64,000 bases of DNA from UBA11986 sp031402435 (lineage in GTDB: Bacteria > Bacteroidota > Ignavibacteria > UBA10030 > UBA6906). A model generated the notes under the pieces. The model saw nothing but the letters and a program-made list of their open reading frames with translations, searched no databases and was not told the DNA's origin. The position numbers were made by a program, and so were the translations under genes. Below, piece after piece: positions 41,011 through 50,490 of the stretch (the first letter of the stretch is position 1; the number at the start of each line of letters is the position of its first letter). Location: NCBI GenBank assembly GCA_031402435.1, contig JANNSJ010000028.1:1-64000 (forward strand), given 5' to 3'.

Positions 41011-42612
41011 TCAGGAGGAAAGCTTGTGGGGAACGACTTCAAAGATGTGGAGATTGTATCCGGGAAGATCGAAGTACATGCCCTTGGCAGCCAACGCGGC
41101 CCGTTCTCGAACAAAATTGGCCGAGCCGATGAGATCGCGGAACTCAATTGAGGAACCCTCAATTCCATCAAGAGTGAGTTCAATGTAGCATTGGCCAACG
41201 TGAGGAGCATAGTTGACAACAACGAGGCGTGTACCGTGAACCTTTGCGGTCCACCAGAATGCCAGGAAGTTAGTCCACGTGTAATTGTCCTGCCACGCCG
41301 GCTTGACGTGAAGAAGTCTCCACTGCCCATGACGAAACACCGGGTGAGAAACAATCGGAAGGAGTTTACTATAGAATGATTTAATCCTTGGCGATCCAAC
41401 TTCGTTCGGACGTCGTCCAAGTTGAACGGGCAGTTTTACTCTCGACCCTGTGAGTTGCCCTTCGTGATACAGTGCCAAACCGGGAACAGTTGACATGACC
41501 GTTGCTGCCGCGAAGTGCCACGGCTCTGATTCAAAAGCTGTCGCAGCGCGCTGTTCATCATGATTCTCAATGAACCGAACCGACCGCCGTTGATAGTCAG
41601 GTTCAGCTTTCAAATGATCATACACCGCGCTTGCACCTTCGCGCGAAAGTCGTTCGAGAAGTTTCTTGTCATACGTGTAATCAAATCCAAGCTGTTGCAG
41701 TTGCCACTCGCGATCCCAGTACGCTTCGGCGATGAACTTGAAGCCGGCAACATCCTCCTTCACCGTTCGAATTGCTTCCGACCAGAATTCCCCGGCCGCC
41801 GGTTCACATCCCACCGGCAGAGAACGATCACCCCACGTTTTCTCGAACACATCTGCCAGTATTAGCATTGCCATGTCACATCGAACACCATCACACAGTG
41901 ATGCGATTTTCTTGAGCGTCGTCAGCATTGCCCTTCGTGTTTCCGGATGGCGGAAATTCAACTGGACAGTATCAGTCCAGCCCGGATAGTACGGATCGCG
42001 ACCATAGGCAAGAACGGCGTGTCCCCTGGCTGTTGTCGTCTTAAAGTAGAGTTCAGGCTGTAGAACTTCTTCGCCATCTTTCCCGCTGATGTAGTATTCA
42101 GGATGTTTGGAAACCCACTGGTGGTCACGGGCAGTGTGATTCGGCACAAAATCAAGGATCAAACCCAATCCTCGCTTTCTCAACTTTCTTCGCAATTGAG
42201 CGAGACCCAGTTCACCGCCAAGACCCGCAGAAACGGTATAGGCTTTTACCGCGTATGGTGAACTAACGATATCCTTCTCAGTAAGGTCAGATAAGGTGCA
42301 CCCATAGTCTTGTTGCAAACCTTCGTGGCCGCGAGCCATGTCAAGACCGATTTTTCCGGTCGTCCAAACACCCATCATCCAAATCGCATCGAACTCCAGT
42401 TTTGCCCATCCATCCAGCATTTCCTCGGGAATTGTGCCAAGAGTTATCTCCTTGCCCGTTTTTGTACTCAGCTGATTGAGGAGAACCCGCGTATTTACCT
42501 CGTACACGAGCGGATGCAGGGTGGTGGTGATTCGAAAATCAGGGTCCTTTTTCATATTCCTTTCTGATGTCATGACTACTGACTCAATCTCGACGGCATT
42601 GCGCGTACCCAT
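41011..42612 (-). CDS. GH13-family glycoside hydrolase/transferase
   Basis: The 533-residue protein has the GH13 catalytic triad in order: GVRCDMAM with the nucleophile Asp, FIAEAYW with the acid/base Glu, and IENHDEQR with the third Asp. LILDFVPNHTA is conserved region I. This is an alpha-amylase-type (beta/alpha)8 enzyme. The absence of a signal peptide suggests cytosolic action on alpha-glucans or oligosaccharides. The ATG at 42612 is used because GAGG lies 6 bp upstream and it starts 10 bp after the rsmI stop. An ATG at 42669 would overlap rsmI. The exact substrate is not predictable. Confidence 0.85.
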   Translation of the reverse strand: MGTRNAVEIESVVMTSERNMKKDPDFRITTTLHPLVYEVNTRVLLNQLSTKTGKEITLGTIPEEMLDGWAKLEFDAIWMMGVWTTGKIGLDMARGHEGLQQDYGCTLSDLTEKDIVSSPYAVKAYTVSAGLGGELGLAQLRRKLRKRGLGLILDFVPNHTARDHQWVSKHPEYYISGKDGEEVLQPELYFKTTTARGHAVLAYGRDPYYPGWTDTVQLNFRHPETRRAMLTTLKKIASLCDGVRCDMAMLILADVFEKTWGDRSLPVGCEPAAGEFWSEAIRTVKEDVAGFKFIAEAYWDREWQLQQLGFDYTYDKKLLERLSREGASAVYDHLKAEPDYQRRSVRFIENHDEQRAATAFESEPWHFAAATVMSTVPGLALYHEGQLTGSRVKLPVQLGRRPNEVGSPRIKSFYSKLLPIVSHPVFRHGQWRLLHVKPAWQDNYTWTNFLAFWWTAKVHGTRLVVVNYAPHVGQCYIELTLDGIEGSSIEFRDLIGSANFVRERAALAAKGMYFDLPGYNLHIFEVVPHKLSS

Positions 42613-42622
42613 TTCCCACCTC

Positions 42623-43321
42623 TCAGTGCTTCGGTTCGGTACACCCTTCAATAACAAGTACATACTCACCGCGAGGAGACTTCTTCTTTAAGTGTTCCAG
42701 TATTTCCGAAGGTGTTCCCCGCAATACTTCTTCAAATTTTTTTGTGAGTTCCCTGACGACTGCTATTCTTCTCTCACCAAGATACTGCCGAACTTCATCC
42801 ACCGTCTTTACGATACGAAAGGGTGATTCGTAAATGACAATGGTCCGGCCTTCCGTACGCAGGCTCTCGAACTTGGTCTTCCTTCCCTTCTTCACCGGCA
42901 GGAATCCCTCAAACACAAACCGATCTGTCGGGAGACCGCTCACAATTAAAGCCGGAAGAACTGCGCTCGCACCGGGAATGGGAATAACTCTGAGACCATC
43001 ATCCAACGCCGCCCTGATAAGACCAAACGCCGGATCAGAAATCCCGGGAGTGCCCGCGTCCGTAACCAACGCAACGGATTTCCCCTCTTGCAATTTCTCA
43101 ATCAACTCGGGTGTACGACGCGTTTCGTTATAGCTGTAGTAGCTGAGTAGTGGCTTCGCAATTGACAGGTGATCGAGAAGAAATTTCGTCTTGCGTGTAT
43201 CCTCCGCTGCAACCAGATCCACACCACTGAGGATCTTCATTGCGCGTAGTGTGATGTCATCCAGGTTGCCGATTGGCGTACTGACAATGTACAGCACGCC
43301 GGGTTCAATTGTCTCACTCAT
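42623..43321 (-). CDS. rsmI: 16S rRNA 2'-O-methyltransferase RsmI
   Basis: The 232-residue protein is a tetrapyrrole-methylase-fold RsmI. It starts GVLYIVSTPIGNLDDITLRA, then AAEDTRKTKFLLDHL, VTDAGTPGISDP and IPGASAVLPALIVSGLPTDRFVFEGFLP. RsmI uses S-adenosylmethionine to 2'-O-methylate C1402 of 16S rRNA. Length is slightly shorter than the E. coli protein, consistent with lack of its C-terminal extension. It follows nadE by 23 bp and precedes the GH13 gene by 10 bp, so the three are probably co-transcribed. Confidence 0.95.
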   Translation of the reverse strand: MSETIEPGVLYIVSTPIGNLDDITLRAMKILSGVDLVAAEDTRKTKFLLDHLSIAKPLLSYYSYNETRRTPELIEKLQEGKSVALVTDAGTPGISDPAFGLIRAALDDGLRVIPIPGASAVLPALIVSGLPTDRFVFEGFLPVKKGRKTKFESLRTEGRTIVIYESPFRIVKTVDEVRQYLGERRIAVVRELTKKFEEVLRGTPSEILEHLKKKSPRGEYVLVIEGCTEPKH

Positions 43322-43344
43322 GAGTTACAGAAAAATGACAATTG

Positions 43345-44187
43345 TCATATCCCCCAATCGCGGGGATACATGAAGTCAACGTTCATCGTGCGATTGGAGA
43401 CTTTCGCAATCAACGGCATCTTTCTCTTGAACTGATTTCTCCTGATCATGCCTTTGACTTTTTTGATGAAGGGATCCTCAAAGCCCATTGCCTCTAACTC
43501 TGTTTCACTACGACGCTCATCAACCATATAGTAAAGCATGTGATCAACGCGCTTGTACGAGAATCCAAACTCACTCTCATCTGTCTGACCTTCCCATAGA
43601 TCAGCAGACGGTGGCTTTTCAATAATGGATTTGGGAACTCCCAAGAACTCCGCAAGTTGCCAGACCTGTGACTTGTAGAGATCTCCAATCGGATTGAGCG
43701 CACAGGCAGTATCACCGAAAAGTGTTCCGTAGCCCAGAAATGTCTCCGTCTTGTTGCTCGTCCCGATCACGAGGGCGTTGTCGCGACTTGACCGGTCATA
43801 GAGAACAATCATCCTCTGTCGCGCCATGATGTTTCCGGCCCTCAGCCTATCCTCGATATTGGATTGCCTCAAAAGCGGGTCAACCATCGGCGTAATGTCA
43901 ACTACCTCGGTTCTGATACCCAATTGGGTCGCAACCGACACTGCATCCCGCTCGCTTTGCGGGTTGCTTGTTTTATATGGCATCATAATGCCGAGAAGGT
44001 TCTCCGGCCCCAGCGCCTCGGCAGCAACAAAGGCCGAGACAGCAGAATCCACTCCACCCGAAAGTCCAATCACACCTTTTTGAAATCCTGCATTCCGCGT
44101 CTCATCACGGACAAACTCGACAAGAAGCTTCCTTACTATAGAAGCGTTAAGTGAAAGATCCTCGGTATGTCGACTGGCGGTTTCCAT
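43345..44187 (-). CDS. nadE: NAD+ synthetase, ammonia-dependent
   Basis: The 280-residue protein has the ATP-pyrophosphatase P-loop GLSGGVDSAVSAF, then ALVIGTSNKTETFLGYGTLFGDTACALNPIGDLYKSQV, the NAD synthetase core. There is no N-terminal glutaminase domain, so it should use ammonia to convert deamido-NAD to NAD+. The ATG at 44187 is chosen; a TTG at 44223 extends it by 12 unrelated residues. It is the first gene of the nadE-rsmI-GH13 run, divergent from the ethylmalonyl-CoA-like operon. Confidence 0.93.
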   Translation of the reverse strand: METASRHTEDLSLNASIVRKLLVEFVRDETRNAGFQKGVIGLSGGVDSAVSAFVAAEALGPENLLGIMMPYKTSNPQSERDAVSVATQLGIRTEVVDITPMVDPLLRQSNIEDRLRAGNIMARQRMIVLYDRSSRDNALVIGTSNKTETFLGYGTLFGDTACALNPIGDLYKSQVWQLAEFLGVPKSIIEKPPSADLWEGQTDESEFGFSYKRVDHMLYYMVDERRSETELEAMGFEDPFIKKVKGMIRRNQFKRKMPLIAKVSNRTMNVDFMYPRDWGI

Positions 44188-44272
44188 AGCGCTAAAGCTA
44201 CCAAAATGCCCCTTCGAATTCAACTAACCCTTGAATACTGGCTGCAATTGCTAACAATGACAGGGGTGTATG

Positions 44273-44308
44273 GCTTTGTTCTCATTTTTCGCGTTGCGGG
44301 AACAAAGC
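44273..44308. promoter_or_regulatory. Inverted repeat between divergent nadE and the ethylmalonyl-CoA-like operon
   Basis: GCTTTGTTC (44273-44281) and GAACAAAGC (44300-44308) are perfect 9-bp arms with an 18-base loop, inside the 253-bp divergent spacer. It could be an operator or a leader hairpin. No regulator gene is next to it. Confidence 0.4.
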
Positions 44309-44440
44309 ACACAACTGCCGCTGCGTGTCAAACATCACCAACATTCTACGCACATCGGTTAACTTGTGTTCCACACGAATCACCCATCTATCTCTCAACA
44401 CACGAAGTCCGATTGTTCCTTACATTATAGAGGAGTGAGC

Positions 44441-45598
44441 ATGCCCATCAAGACTGATGCCTGGGTGTTGTATAAAGGCAAAGATGCGAAAAGCCAGGAA
44501 CCTGCCACGTTGGTACGCGAACAATTTGACATCAGCGACATCAACGAACAGGAAGTATTGGTCGAGCCCCTGTATGGTTGTTGGGAGGGAAACATGTCAC
44601 ATGCCCTTGATCGCAGACCTGTAGACATCTGCCGACAGCGGAACGAGGATAAAGTTGTAATTGGCAACGCGGGCGTGGTTCGCATCCTGAAGGTCGGGCA
44701 TGCAGTCACAACCGTGAAAGAAGGCGACAATGCCCTTCTGTTCTGCAATGGCAAATGGGATAAATTCGGTTACCCTGAAAAGATCCTCGGCTACGATGCA
44801 GAAGGAACGATCGGTCTTCTCGCCAAACAGACAAAACTCCATCAGCTTCAGGTAATCCCTCTGCCGGAGAATACACAATTCAGTTTGCAACAGTGGGCAG
44901 CATTCTCACTTCGCTACATCACGGCATGGTCCAACTGGAACCTCGCTTACAAGACGTGGCGCATTCAAATGACGGAAGAAGATTGTCCTGCCCCGCATGT
45001 ATGGGGCTGGGGCGGTGGCGTCTCGTATGCAGAGCTTGCGCTGGCAAAGTTCAGCGGATGCCGTGTGGCAATGCTCTCGTCAAGTGATGAGCGCTTGTGT
45101 GAGTTCAAGAAAATGGGCATCCTCCCGATCGACAGACGCCAGTTTGCCGACCTCGACTTTGACGAACAGCGATATCAATCCGACCCCGATTATAAGAAGC
45201 GGTATCTTGAATCAGAAAAACAATTCCTTGCACTTGTAAGCGAGAGAACCTCCGGTCTTGGTGTCAGCATCTTTATCGATTATGTCGGTTCACCGGTTAT
45301 TCGCGCTACGCTGAAAGCGCTTGCGCGCCAAGGTGTTGTAACAACTGCCGGATGGAAACACGGAATGACCATCGCGTCGCTCCGCGCGCTCGAGTGCATC
45401 AACCGGCATCAACACGTTCATACACACTATGCCCGCTACCCGCAGGGCCGGGCTGCTGTTCGCTTTGCGGAAGACACCGGCTGGATCCCGAACCTGAACG
45501 GTTACAAGGAGTACAGCTTCGACGAGATTCCACAGCTCGCCCGGGATTACGCTGAAGGCAAGTGCTCCTACTTTCCCATCTTCAAAATCAACGGATAG
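44441..45598 (+). CDS. MDR-family reductase, crotonyl-CoA carboxylase/reductase-like
   Basis: The 385-residue protein is a zinc-free medium-chain dehydrogenase/reductase. It has a GroES-like N-terminal domain (GNAGVVRILKVGHAVTTVKEGDNALLF) and a nucleotide-binding domain with VWGWGGGVSYAELALA. An insertion after the second strand (DPDYKKRYLESEKQFLALVSERTSGLGVSIFIDYVG) recalls crotonyl-CoA carboxylase/reductase. It is shorter than typical Ccr (about 430) and the carboxylation residues could not be confirmed. The ATG at 44441 has GAGGAG 5 bp upstream. It is the first gene of the operon with Mcd-, Mch- and Ecm-like enzymes, the main reason for the assignment. Confidence 0.6.
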   Translation: MPIKTDAWVLYKGKDAKSQEPATLVREQFDISDINEQEVLVEPLYGCWEGNMSHALDRRPVDICRQRNEDKVVIGNAGVVRILKVGHAVTTVKEGDNALLFCNGKWDKFGYPEKILGYDAEGTIGLLAKQTKLHQLQVIPLPENTQFSLQQWAAFSLRYITAWSNWNLAYKTWRIQMTEEDCPAPHVWGWGGGVSYAELALAKFSGCRVAMLSSSDERLCEFKKMGILPIDRRQFADLDFDEQRYQSDPDYKKRYLESEKQFLALVSERTSGLGVSIFIDYVGSPVIRATLKALARQGVVTTAGWKHGMTIASLRALECINRHQHVHTHYARYPQGRAAVRFAEDTGWIPNLNGYKEYSFDEIPQLARDYAEGKCSYFPIFKING

Positions 45599-45616
45599 CA
45601 GACGAACCGGGATACC

Positions 45617-47266
45617 ATGGAACTCCAGATGAATGAGCAGCTTCTTGTGTGCAAGCAAGCAGCAACCCTGCATAAGCATGCGCTTGATTCTGTCGGAAAG
45701 TCCCTTGCACAGAAGGTGCAAAACGATGGAAAGATCTCGGGCGAAGCGTTCAACTGTATCCAGATCCAATCGATGCAGATTGCGCGGGCCCTTGCAGAAC
45801 AGGCCGCCCTCGAAAGCATGATTGAATATGCAGAACAGGCCGGCGAGTTCGAGCAGCAACTGAGCGTGATGTATGCGTCCCAGGCAATCGTGGATTTTGC
45901 AAAGCTCATACGATACGATCTTGACAATACACATACTGCTTCGATTTCAGATGTGCAAGAGTTTCTCCTCACTGCCGACAAACTCAACGCCGGGCTAACG
46001 ACTCAAGCGTGGGCATCCATCGGAAAAGCGATTCTCGAAAGAGATCGGGATCTTTCAGGAACATACGCTCTTGAGGATGTTCACTCCCAATTCAAAGAGA
46101 TGTTTGCGAAGTTTTCGGATTCGGTTATCGCTCCACTCGCTGAGGAAACTCACAGGAAAGATAAGCTGATATCCAACGATGTCCTGAAACAGCTTGCAGA
46201 ACTCGGTGTGTTTGGCATTTCAATCCCGGAAGAATACGGCGGTTGCTTTAGCGATCATACAGTCATGGTCATTGCTACGGAAGAATTGAGCCGTGGCAGT
46301 TTGGGCGCGGGTGGAAGCGTACTCACCCGCCCCGAAATCTGCGCGAAAGCACTGTTAGCAGGAGGAACGGAGGAACAGAAAAAACATTGGCTCCCATTGA
46401 TTGCTTCAGGCGAGAAAATGGTGTGTGTGGCAGTGACCGAGCCAAACACCGGTTCCGACGTGGCCCGTGTTGCCGTAACAGCAACGAAAACCGAGAGCGG
46501 CTACCTATTGAACGGCGAAAAAACCTGGGCTACTTTTGCAGGCCGCGCAGAAATTCTGTGCCTCCTCGCGCGAACCGGCAGTCCGGATTCGGGCCACAAA
46601 GGGCTTTCCCTCTTCATCGTGGAGAAACCGTATGATCCTGCAAACACTGATGAATACAGCTTCAGACATCAACAGTCCAATGGAGGAATAATTGAAGGAG
46701 GTGCAATCCCAACCATTGGGTATCGCGGGATGCACAGCTTTGCCGTCTCTTTCGATAACTACTTTATCCCGACAGAGAATTTAATAGGTGAAGAAGGCAA
46801 GGGATTTTATTTGCAGATGCAGGGATTTGCAGGCGGACGGATACAAACCGCAGCAAGAGCAATTGGTGTAATGGAAGCGGCATTCCGTTCTGCAGTCAGA
46901 TATGTGAAGTCACGTAGTCTTTTTGGTCAGCATCTGGCAGATTTCACTCTCACGCAATATAAGCTTGCGCAGATGGCTGCAAAAATTCAAGCGAGCAGGC
47001 AACTTGCCTACCGGGTCGCCCGCTTGATGGATAACCACAAAGGAAGCACCGAGGCATCGTTGGTGAAACTGCTCGCGTGCAAGGATGCTGAATGGGTAAC
47101 GCGTGAGGCGATGCAATTACATGGCGGCATGGGGTATTCGGAAGAGTATGCTGTCTCACGGTATTTTCTTGATGCACGCGTCCTCTCCATCTTTGAAGGC
47201 GCCGAAGAAGTACTCGCTCTTCAGGTCATCACCCGTCCGTATCTTCAACAATTCATCACCAACTGA
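45617..47266 (+). CDS. Methylsuccinyl-CoA dehydrogenase-like acyl-CoA dehydrogenase (Mcd)
   Basis: The 549-residue flavoprotein has an acyl-CoA dehydrogenase core (LGVFGISIPEEYGG, CVAVTEPNTGSDVA, GFAGGRIQTAARAIGVMEAAF, AMQLHGGMGYSEEYAVSRY). It also has an extra N-terminal region of about 160 helical residues. That extension and the total length are typical of methylsuccinyl-CoA dehydrogenase of the ethylmalonyl-CoA pathway, which oxidises (2S)-methylsuccinyl-CoA to mesaconyl-CoA. It starts 18 bp after the reductase and ends 4 bp before the hydratase gene. The start at 45617 is approximate (45629 also possible). Confidence 0.8.
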   Translation: MELQMNEQLLVCKQAATLHKHALDSVGKSLAQKVQNDGKISGEAFNCIQIQSMQIARALAEQAALESMIEYAEQAGEFEQQLSVMYASQAIVDFAKLIRYDLDNTHTASISDVQEFLLTADKLNAGLTTQAWASIGKAILERDRDLSGTYALEDVHSQFKEMFAKFSDSVIAPLAEETHRKDKLISNDVLKQLAELGVFGISIPEEYGGCFSDHTVMVIATEELSRGSLGAGGSVLTRPEICAKALLAGGTEEQKKHWLPLIASGEKMVCVAVTEPNTGSDVARVAVTATKTESGYLLNGEKTWATFAGRAEILCLLARTGSPDSGHKGLSLFIVEKPYDPANTDEYSFRHQQSNGGIIEGGAIPTIGYRGMHSFAVSFDNYFIPTENLIGEEGKGFYLQMQGFAGGRIQTAARAIGVMEAAFRSAVRYVKSRSLFGQHLADFTLTQYKLAQMAAKIQASRQLAYRVARLMDNHKGSTEASLVKLLACKDAEWVTREAMQLHGGMGYSEEYAVSRYFLDARVLSIFEGAEEVLALQVITRPYLQQFITN

Positions 47267-47270
47267 CGTC

Positions 47271-48302
47271 ATGAACAAAGGATCGGTTCAGAACTTCTTC
47301 GAAGATTTCACGATCGGCCAGACGTTCAGTTGTCCCACACCCCGCGTGTTAACGAACGCTGATCGAGTCGCATACATTGTATTCACTGGAGATCGCACGC
47401 CAGGCTTTTGCAATGCCAGGGGTTTGATTCATCCGCTCATTGTATTCCACACGGTGCTCGGCCAGACAGTCAGACAGATCTCCTTGAACGCCCTGGCGAA
47501 CCTCGGCTATGCCGAAATGATCTGGGGCGTTGCGGTTTCCATCGGAGACGAGATCCGCACCATGGCACAGATCGTCGGACTAAAAGAGAACAGCAATCAG
47601 AAGACCGGCATCGTGTATGTGAAGACAACTGCGTTTAACCAGTGGGGCGAAACCGTCCTCGAGTATTACCGCTGGGTGATGGTAAAAAAGATTAGGGGGG
47701 ATGCTACGGCCTTTCTGCGTGCACCTGTTGTTCCCGCGCTGGCAGCCTCAGTTTCCGCAGAGAGACTGCCGCAGCATACTCCCGAACAATGTTACTCGAA
47801 GGTCTCGGGCGGAAGATTCTTCTTTGATGATTATGACATCGGAGAAAGAATCTTTCACATTGACGGAACAACCATCAATTCCTCGGACCACATGAGCTTC
47901 ACGCGGTTGTATCAGAACACCGCCAAAGTACACTTCGATGCCCTCCTGACGGATGGCAAGCCACTTGTGTACGGAGGCCTCCCGATGTCACTCGGATATG
48001 CCCAGTCATTCAACGGATTGGAAAACCGGCTTGGCATTATTGCAGTGAATGGTGGAACACATGCCAATCCTGTACACAGCGGCGATACACTCTATGCGTT
48101 CACTGACGTCCTTCAGAAGGCGGATTTGTCAGATCAACTTGGCGCTCTGCGATTGCGTCTGATCGTCGTGAAGAATGAACAGCCCGACGCGGGAAGAGAT
48201 TTCCAAATCAAGCATACCGAGACGGGAAAGGAAATCTACAACCCCAACGTGGTTCTTGATTTTGACTACTGGGAACCAATAGCGAAAGCACAACTTTCAT
48301 GA
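47271..48302 (+). CDS. Mesaconyl-CoA hydratase-like double MaoC protein (Mch)
   Basis: The 343-residue protein has two MaoC/hot-dog domains. The first reads FFEDFTIGQTFSCPTPRVLTNADRVAY with VFHTVLGQTVRQISLNALANLGYAEM and GLKENSNQKTGIVYVKT. This is close in pattern and length to mesaconyl-CoA hydratase (beta-methylmalyl-CoA dehydratase). The second contains FFDDYDIGERIFHIDGTTINSSDHMSFTRLYQNTAKVHFD. It hydrates mesaconyl-CoA in the ethylmalonyl-CoA and 3-hydroxypropionate pathways. The ATG at 47271 directly follows the dehydrogenase stop. Its own stop overlaps the mutase start (ATGA). Confidence 0.8.
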   Translation: MNKGSVQNFFEDFTIGQTFSCPTPRVLTNADRVAYIVFTGDRTPGFCNARGLIHPLIVFHTVLGQTVRQISLNALANLGYAEMIWGVAVSIGDEIRTMAQIVGLKENSNQKTGIVYVKTTAFNQWGETVLEYYRWVMVKKIRGDATAFLRAPVVPALAASVSAERLPQHTPEQCYSKVSGGRFFFDDYDIGERIFHIDGTTINSSDHMSFTRLYQNTAKVHFDALLTDGKPLVYGGLPMSLGYAQSFNGLENRLGIIAVNGGTHANPVHSGDTLYAFTDVLQKADLSDQLGALRLRLIVVKNEQPDAGRDFQIKHTETGKEIYNPNVVLDFDYWEPIAKAQLS

Positions 48303-50230
48303 GCAACTCAAACGGACAACGCAAAGCACCGTGGATAATCCGGACCTATGCCGGCTTTGGCTCGGCTGAGGAGACCAACAAACGCTTTCGCGAAAACCTG
48401 AAGGCCGGACAAGCGGGCATTTCCGTTGCCTTTGACTTGCCAACCCAGAACGGATATGATCCCGATGACAGGATGTCGCGAGGAGAAATTGGCGGGTGTG
48501 GCGTCAGCATCTCTCATCTCGGGGATATGGAAAGATTGTTCGAGGGAATTGATCCTGGCACAACCAATACTTCGATGACTATAAACTCCACCGCTCCGTT
48601 TGTTCTGGCACTGTATCTTGTCCTTGCAGAACAGAAAGCGGTTCCGTGGAAAGATCTGCGCGGAACAGTTCAAAATGATTTGATGAAGGAATTTGTCGCA
48701 CGGGGGACAAACATCTTCTCGCCGTCAGTCTCCCTCCAACTTTCCACCGATATCATCACGTTCACAGCAGAACAAGTTCCGCAGTGGAACCCGATCAACG
48801 TGTGTGGCTACCACTACATGGAAAGCGGCGCACGCCCGCATGAAGAGATTGGCTACGCGTTCGGGAATGCTCTTATCATTCTCGACACTATCAGGCCAAA
48901 ACTGGAGAAGCAGCAGTTTAAAAGAATCGTTGAGCGGGTTTCATTCTTCATCAATAGTGGGATCGAACTGATTCCCGAGATTTGCAAGATACGAGCATAT
49001 TCACAACTTTGGACGGATATTTGCAAGAAGGAATACGGTATCGACGATGTGGCTTTTCGCGCGGGGTGCCAGGTACGATCCTTGGGGTTGACTGCACAGC
49101 AACCGGAAAATAATATTATCCGTATTGTGCTCGAAGCATTGCCAGCCCTCCTCTCGGCCAACGCACGTGTCAACGCACTTCAACTGCCCGGATTCCGCGA
49201 AGCGCTCTCACTTCCCGACCAGATGGAACAGCGGCTCAGTCTGCGCACCCAACAAATTCTTATGCATGAAACCGGAATAACCAACTTCCCGGACATCTTC
49301 GATGGGAATCCGGTTATCACTGACCTCACGCATGATATCGTGGAAAAGGCGCGCTCTATCGCGTTGAAACTCCGCTCCTCGGGATATGAAAAGGCCATTG
49401 CAACAATCAACACAGAATTGACCAAGGCCGTGGTTGAACGACAACTTCGCATCGATTCCAAACAAGATATCGTCGTTGGTGTGAACGACTTCCTCGACCC
49501 CGTTGGACTCAGCGAGCAGCTTGGGGTTCCGCCCTCTACAGCTCAGAATCCAATGTTCGAACAACAACGGGCAGAAGAAATCGGAGAATGGAAAAGGAAC
49601 AGGGACCCGCGTAAATGGGCAGCGGCGCGTTACAACCTTTCCGTTGCAGTCAAAAGCAAGGCGAACATTATGGCCGCAACGTTGGAGTTTGTACGCGCGA
49701 GCGGTACCGTTGGTGAATGGGCAACGATGATTGAAAATGCCACGAAGGGGCGATTCAATACCCCAATGGACCTCAGCGTAGCCGGTTCAAATCATCCTGT
49801 TCAAAATCGGTTCAACGGCGTTCGCATTGTCCTGGGTAAGGCCGGGCTCGACGGTCATAACAACGCTCTGAAGTTGATCGCTCTTGGATGTCGCGACGCG
49901 GGCATGGAAGTGATCTTTGCAGGCACCAAAGTCTCGGCCGCGTCATTGGTAAAAAGCGCCGTCGAAGAAGATGCAGACGTATTAGGAGTCAGTTGTCTTT
50001 CCGGCGCACATCTAAGTATCGCCCAGGAGCTCATCACGGCCAGAAGCGAAATGGGTGCCAACGAATTGAAGATTGTGATAGGAGGGGTTATCCCGGAAGG
50101 CGATGTCCGTGTATTGACCAATATGGGCATAAACATCGTTATTTCGACTGGAAGCGCCACAATTGAGAGCATAGTGAACCAGATCGGAACGACAGTCACC
50201 TCAATCCCCAAGATGGCGGTTCAAGCGTGA
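48299..50230 (+). CDS. B12-dependent acyl-CoA mutase, ethylmalonyl-CoA mutase-like (Ecm)
   Basis: The 643-residue mutase has an N-terminal substrate barrel (WIIRTYAGFGSAEETN, SVAFDLPTQNGYDPD, SISHLGDMERLF, GTVQNDLMKE) and a fused C-terminal cobalamin domain (about residue 515 on). The B12 site reads GLDGHNNALK, keeping Asp and His but with Ala for the usual last Gly of D-x-H-x-x-G; VSCLS and VIGGVIP follow. The YH-x-QEAG loop is YHYMESGA. Single-gene length and LPTQ-x-GYDPD fit ethylmalonyl-CoA mutase rather than two-subunit methylmalonyl-CoA mutase. The divergent residues leave substrate open. Confidence 0.8.
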   Translation: MSNSNGQRKAPWIIRTYAGFGSAEETNKRFRENLKAGQAGISVAFDLPTQNGYDPDDRMSRGEIGGCGVSISHLGDMERLFEGIDPGTTNTSMTINSTAPFVLALYLVLAEQKAVPWKDLRGTVQNDLMKEFVARGTNIFSPSVSLQLSTDIITFTAEQVPQWNPINVCGYHYMESGARPHEEIGYAFGNALIILDTIRPKLEKQQFKRIVERVSFFINSGIELIPEICKIRAYSQLWTDICKKEYGIDDVAFRAGCQVRSLGLTAQQPENNIIRIVLEALPALLSANARVNALQLPGFREALSLPDQMEQRLSLRTQQILMHETGITNFPDIFDGNPVITDLTHDIVEKARSIALKLRSSGYEKAIATINTELTKAVVERQLRIDSKQDIVVGVNDFLDPVGLSEQLGVPPSTAQNPMFEQQRAEEIGEWKRNRDPRKWAAARYNLSVAVKSKANIMAATLEFVRASGTVGEWATMIENATKGRFNTPMDLSVAGSNHPVQNRFNGVRIVLGKAGLDGHNNALKLIALGCRDAGMEVIFAGTKVSAASLVKSAVEEDADVLGVSCLSGAHLSIAQELITARSEMGANELKIVIGGVIPEGDVRVLTNMGINIVISTGSATIESIVNQIGTTVTSIPKMAVQA

Positions 50231-50490
50231 TGTTCACCACACTTCCCAGCAACAGAAAGAGTATATTTATCCCAGCTTGATGGACGGGCACTACCACTGA
50301 ACAAGTGCTTCACGGACTGTCAAACACGTAACAAAAACCTCTCGCATCAAAGATTCAGAAGCACAGCCTCCCAGGCTGGCAACAACCAAATCTAATTATC
50401 ACTACGACATACGACTAGGTTTTTTCCACTGAAGATTCGCAGATCCCTCTCTTGCGATGATTCATCAAACATCACAGAATCGAACCAGGC

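Noticed and set aside
44188..44440. Cobalamin riboswitch before the operon with the B12-dependent mutase
   Set aside because: No B12-box (GCCACTG-like) or typical multi-stem architecture was seen; only a 9-bp inverted repeat.
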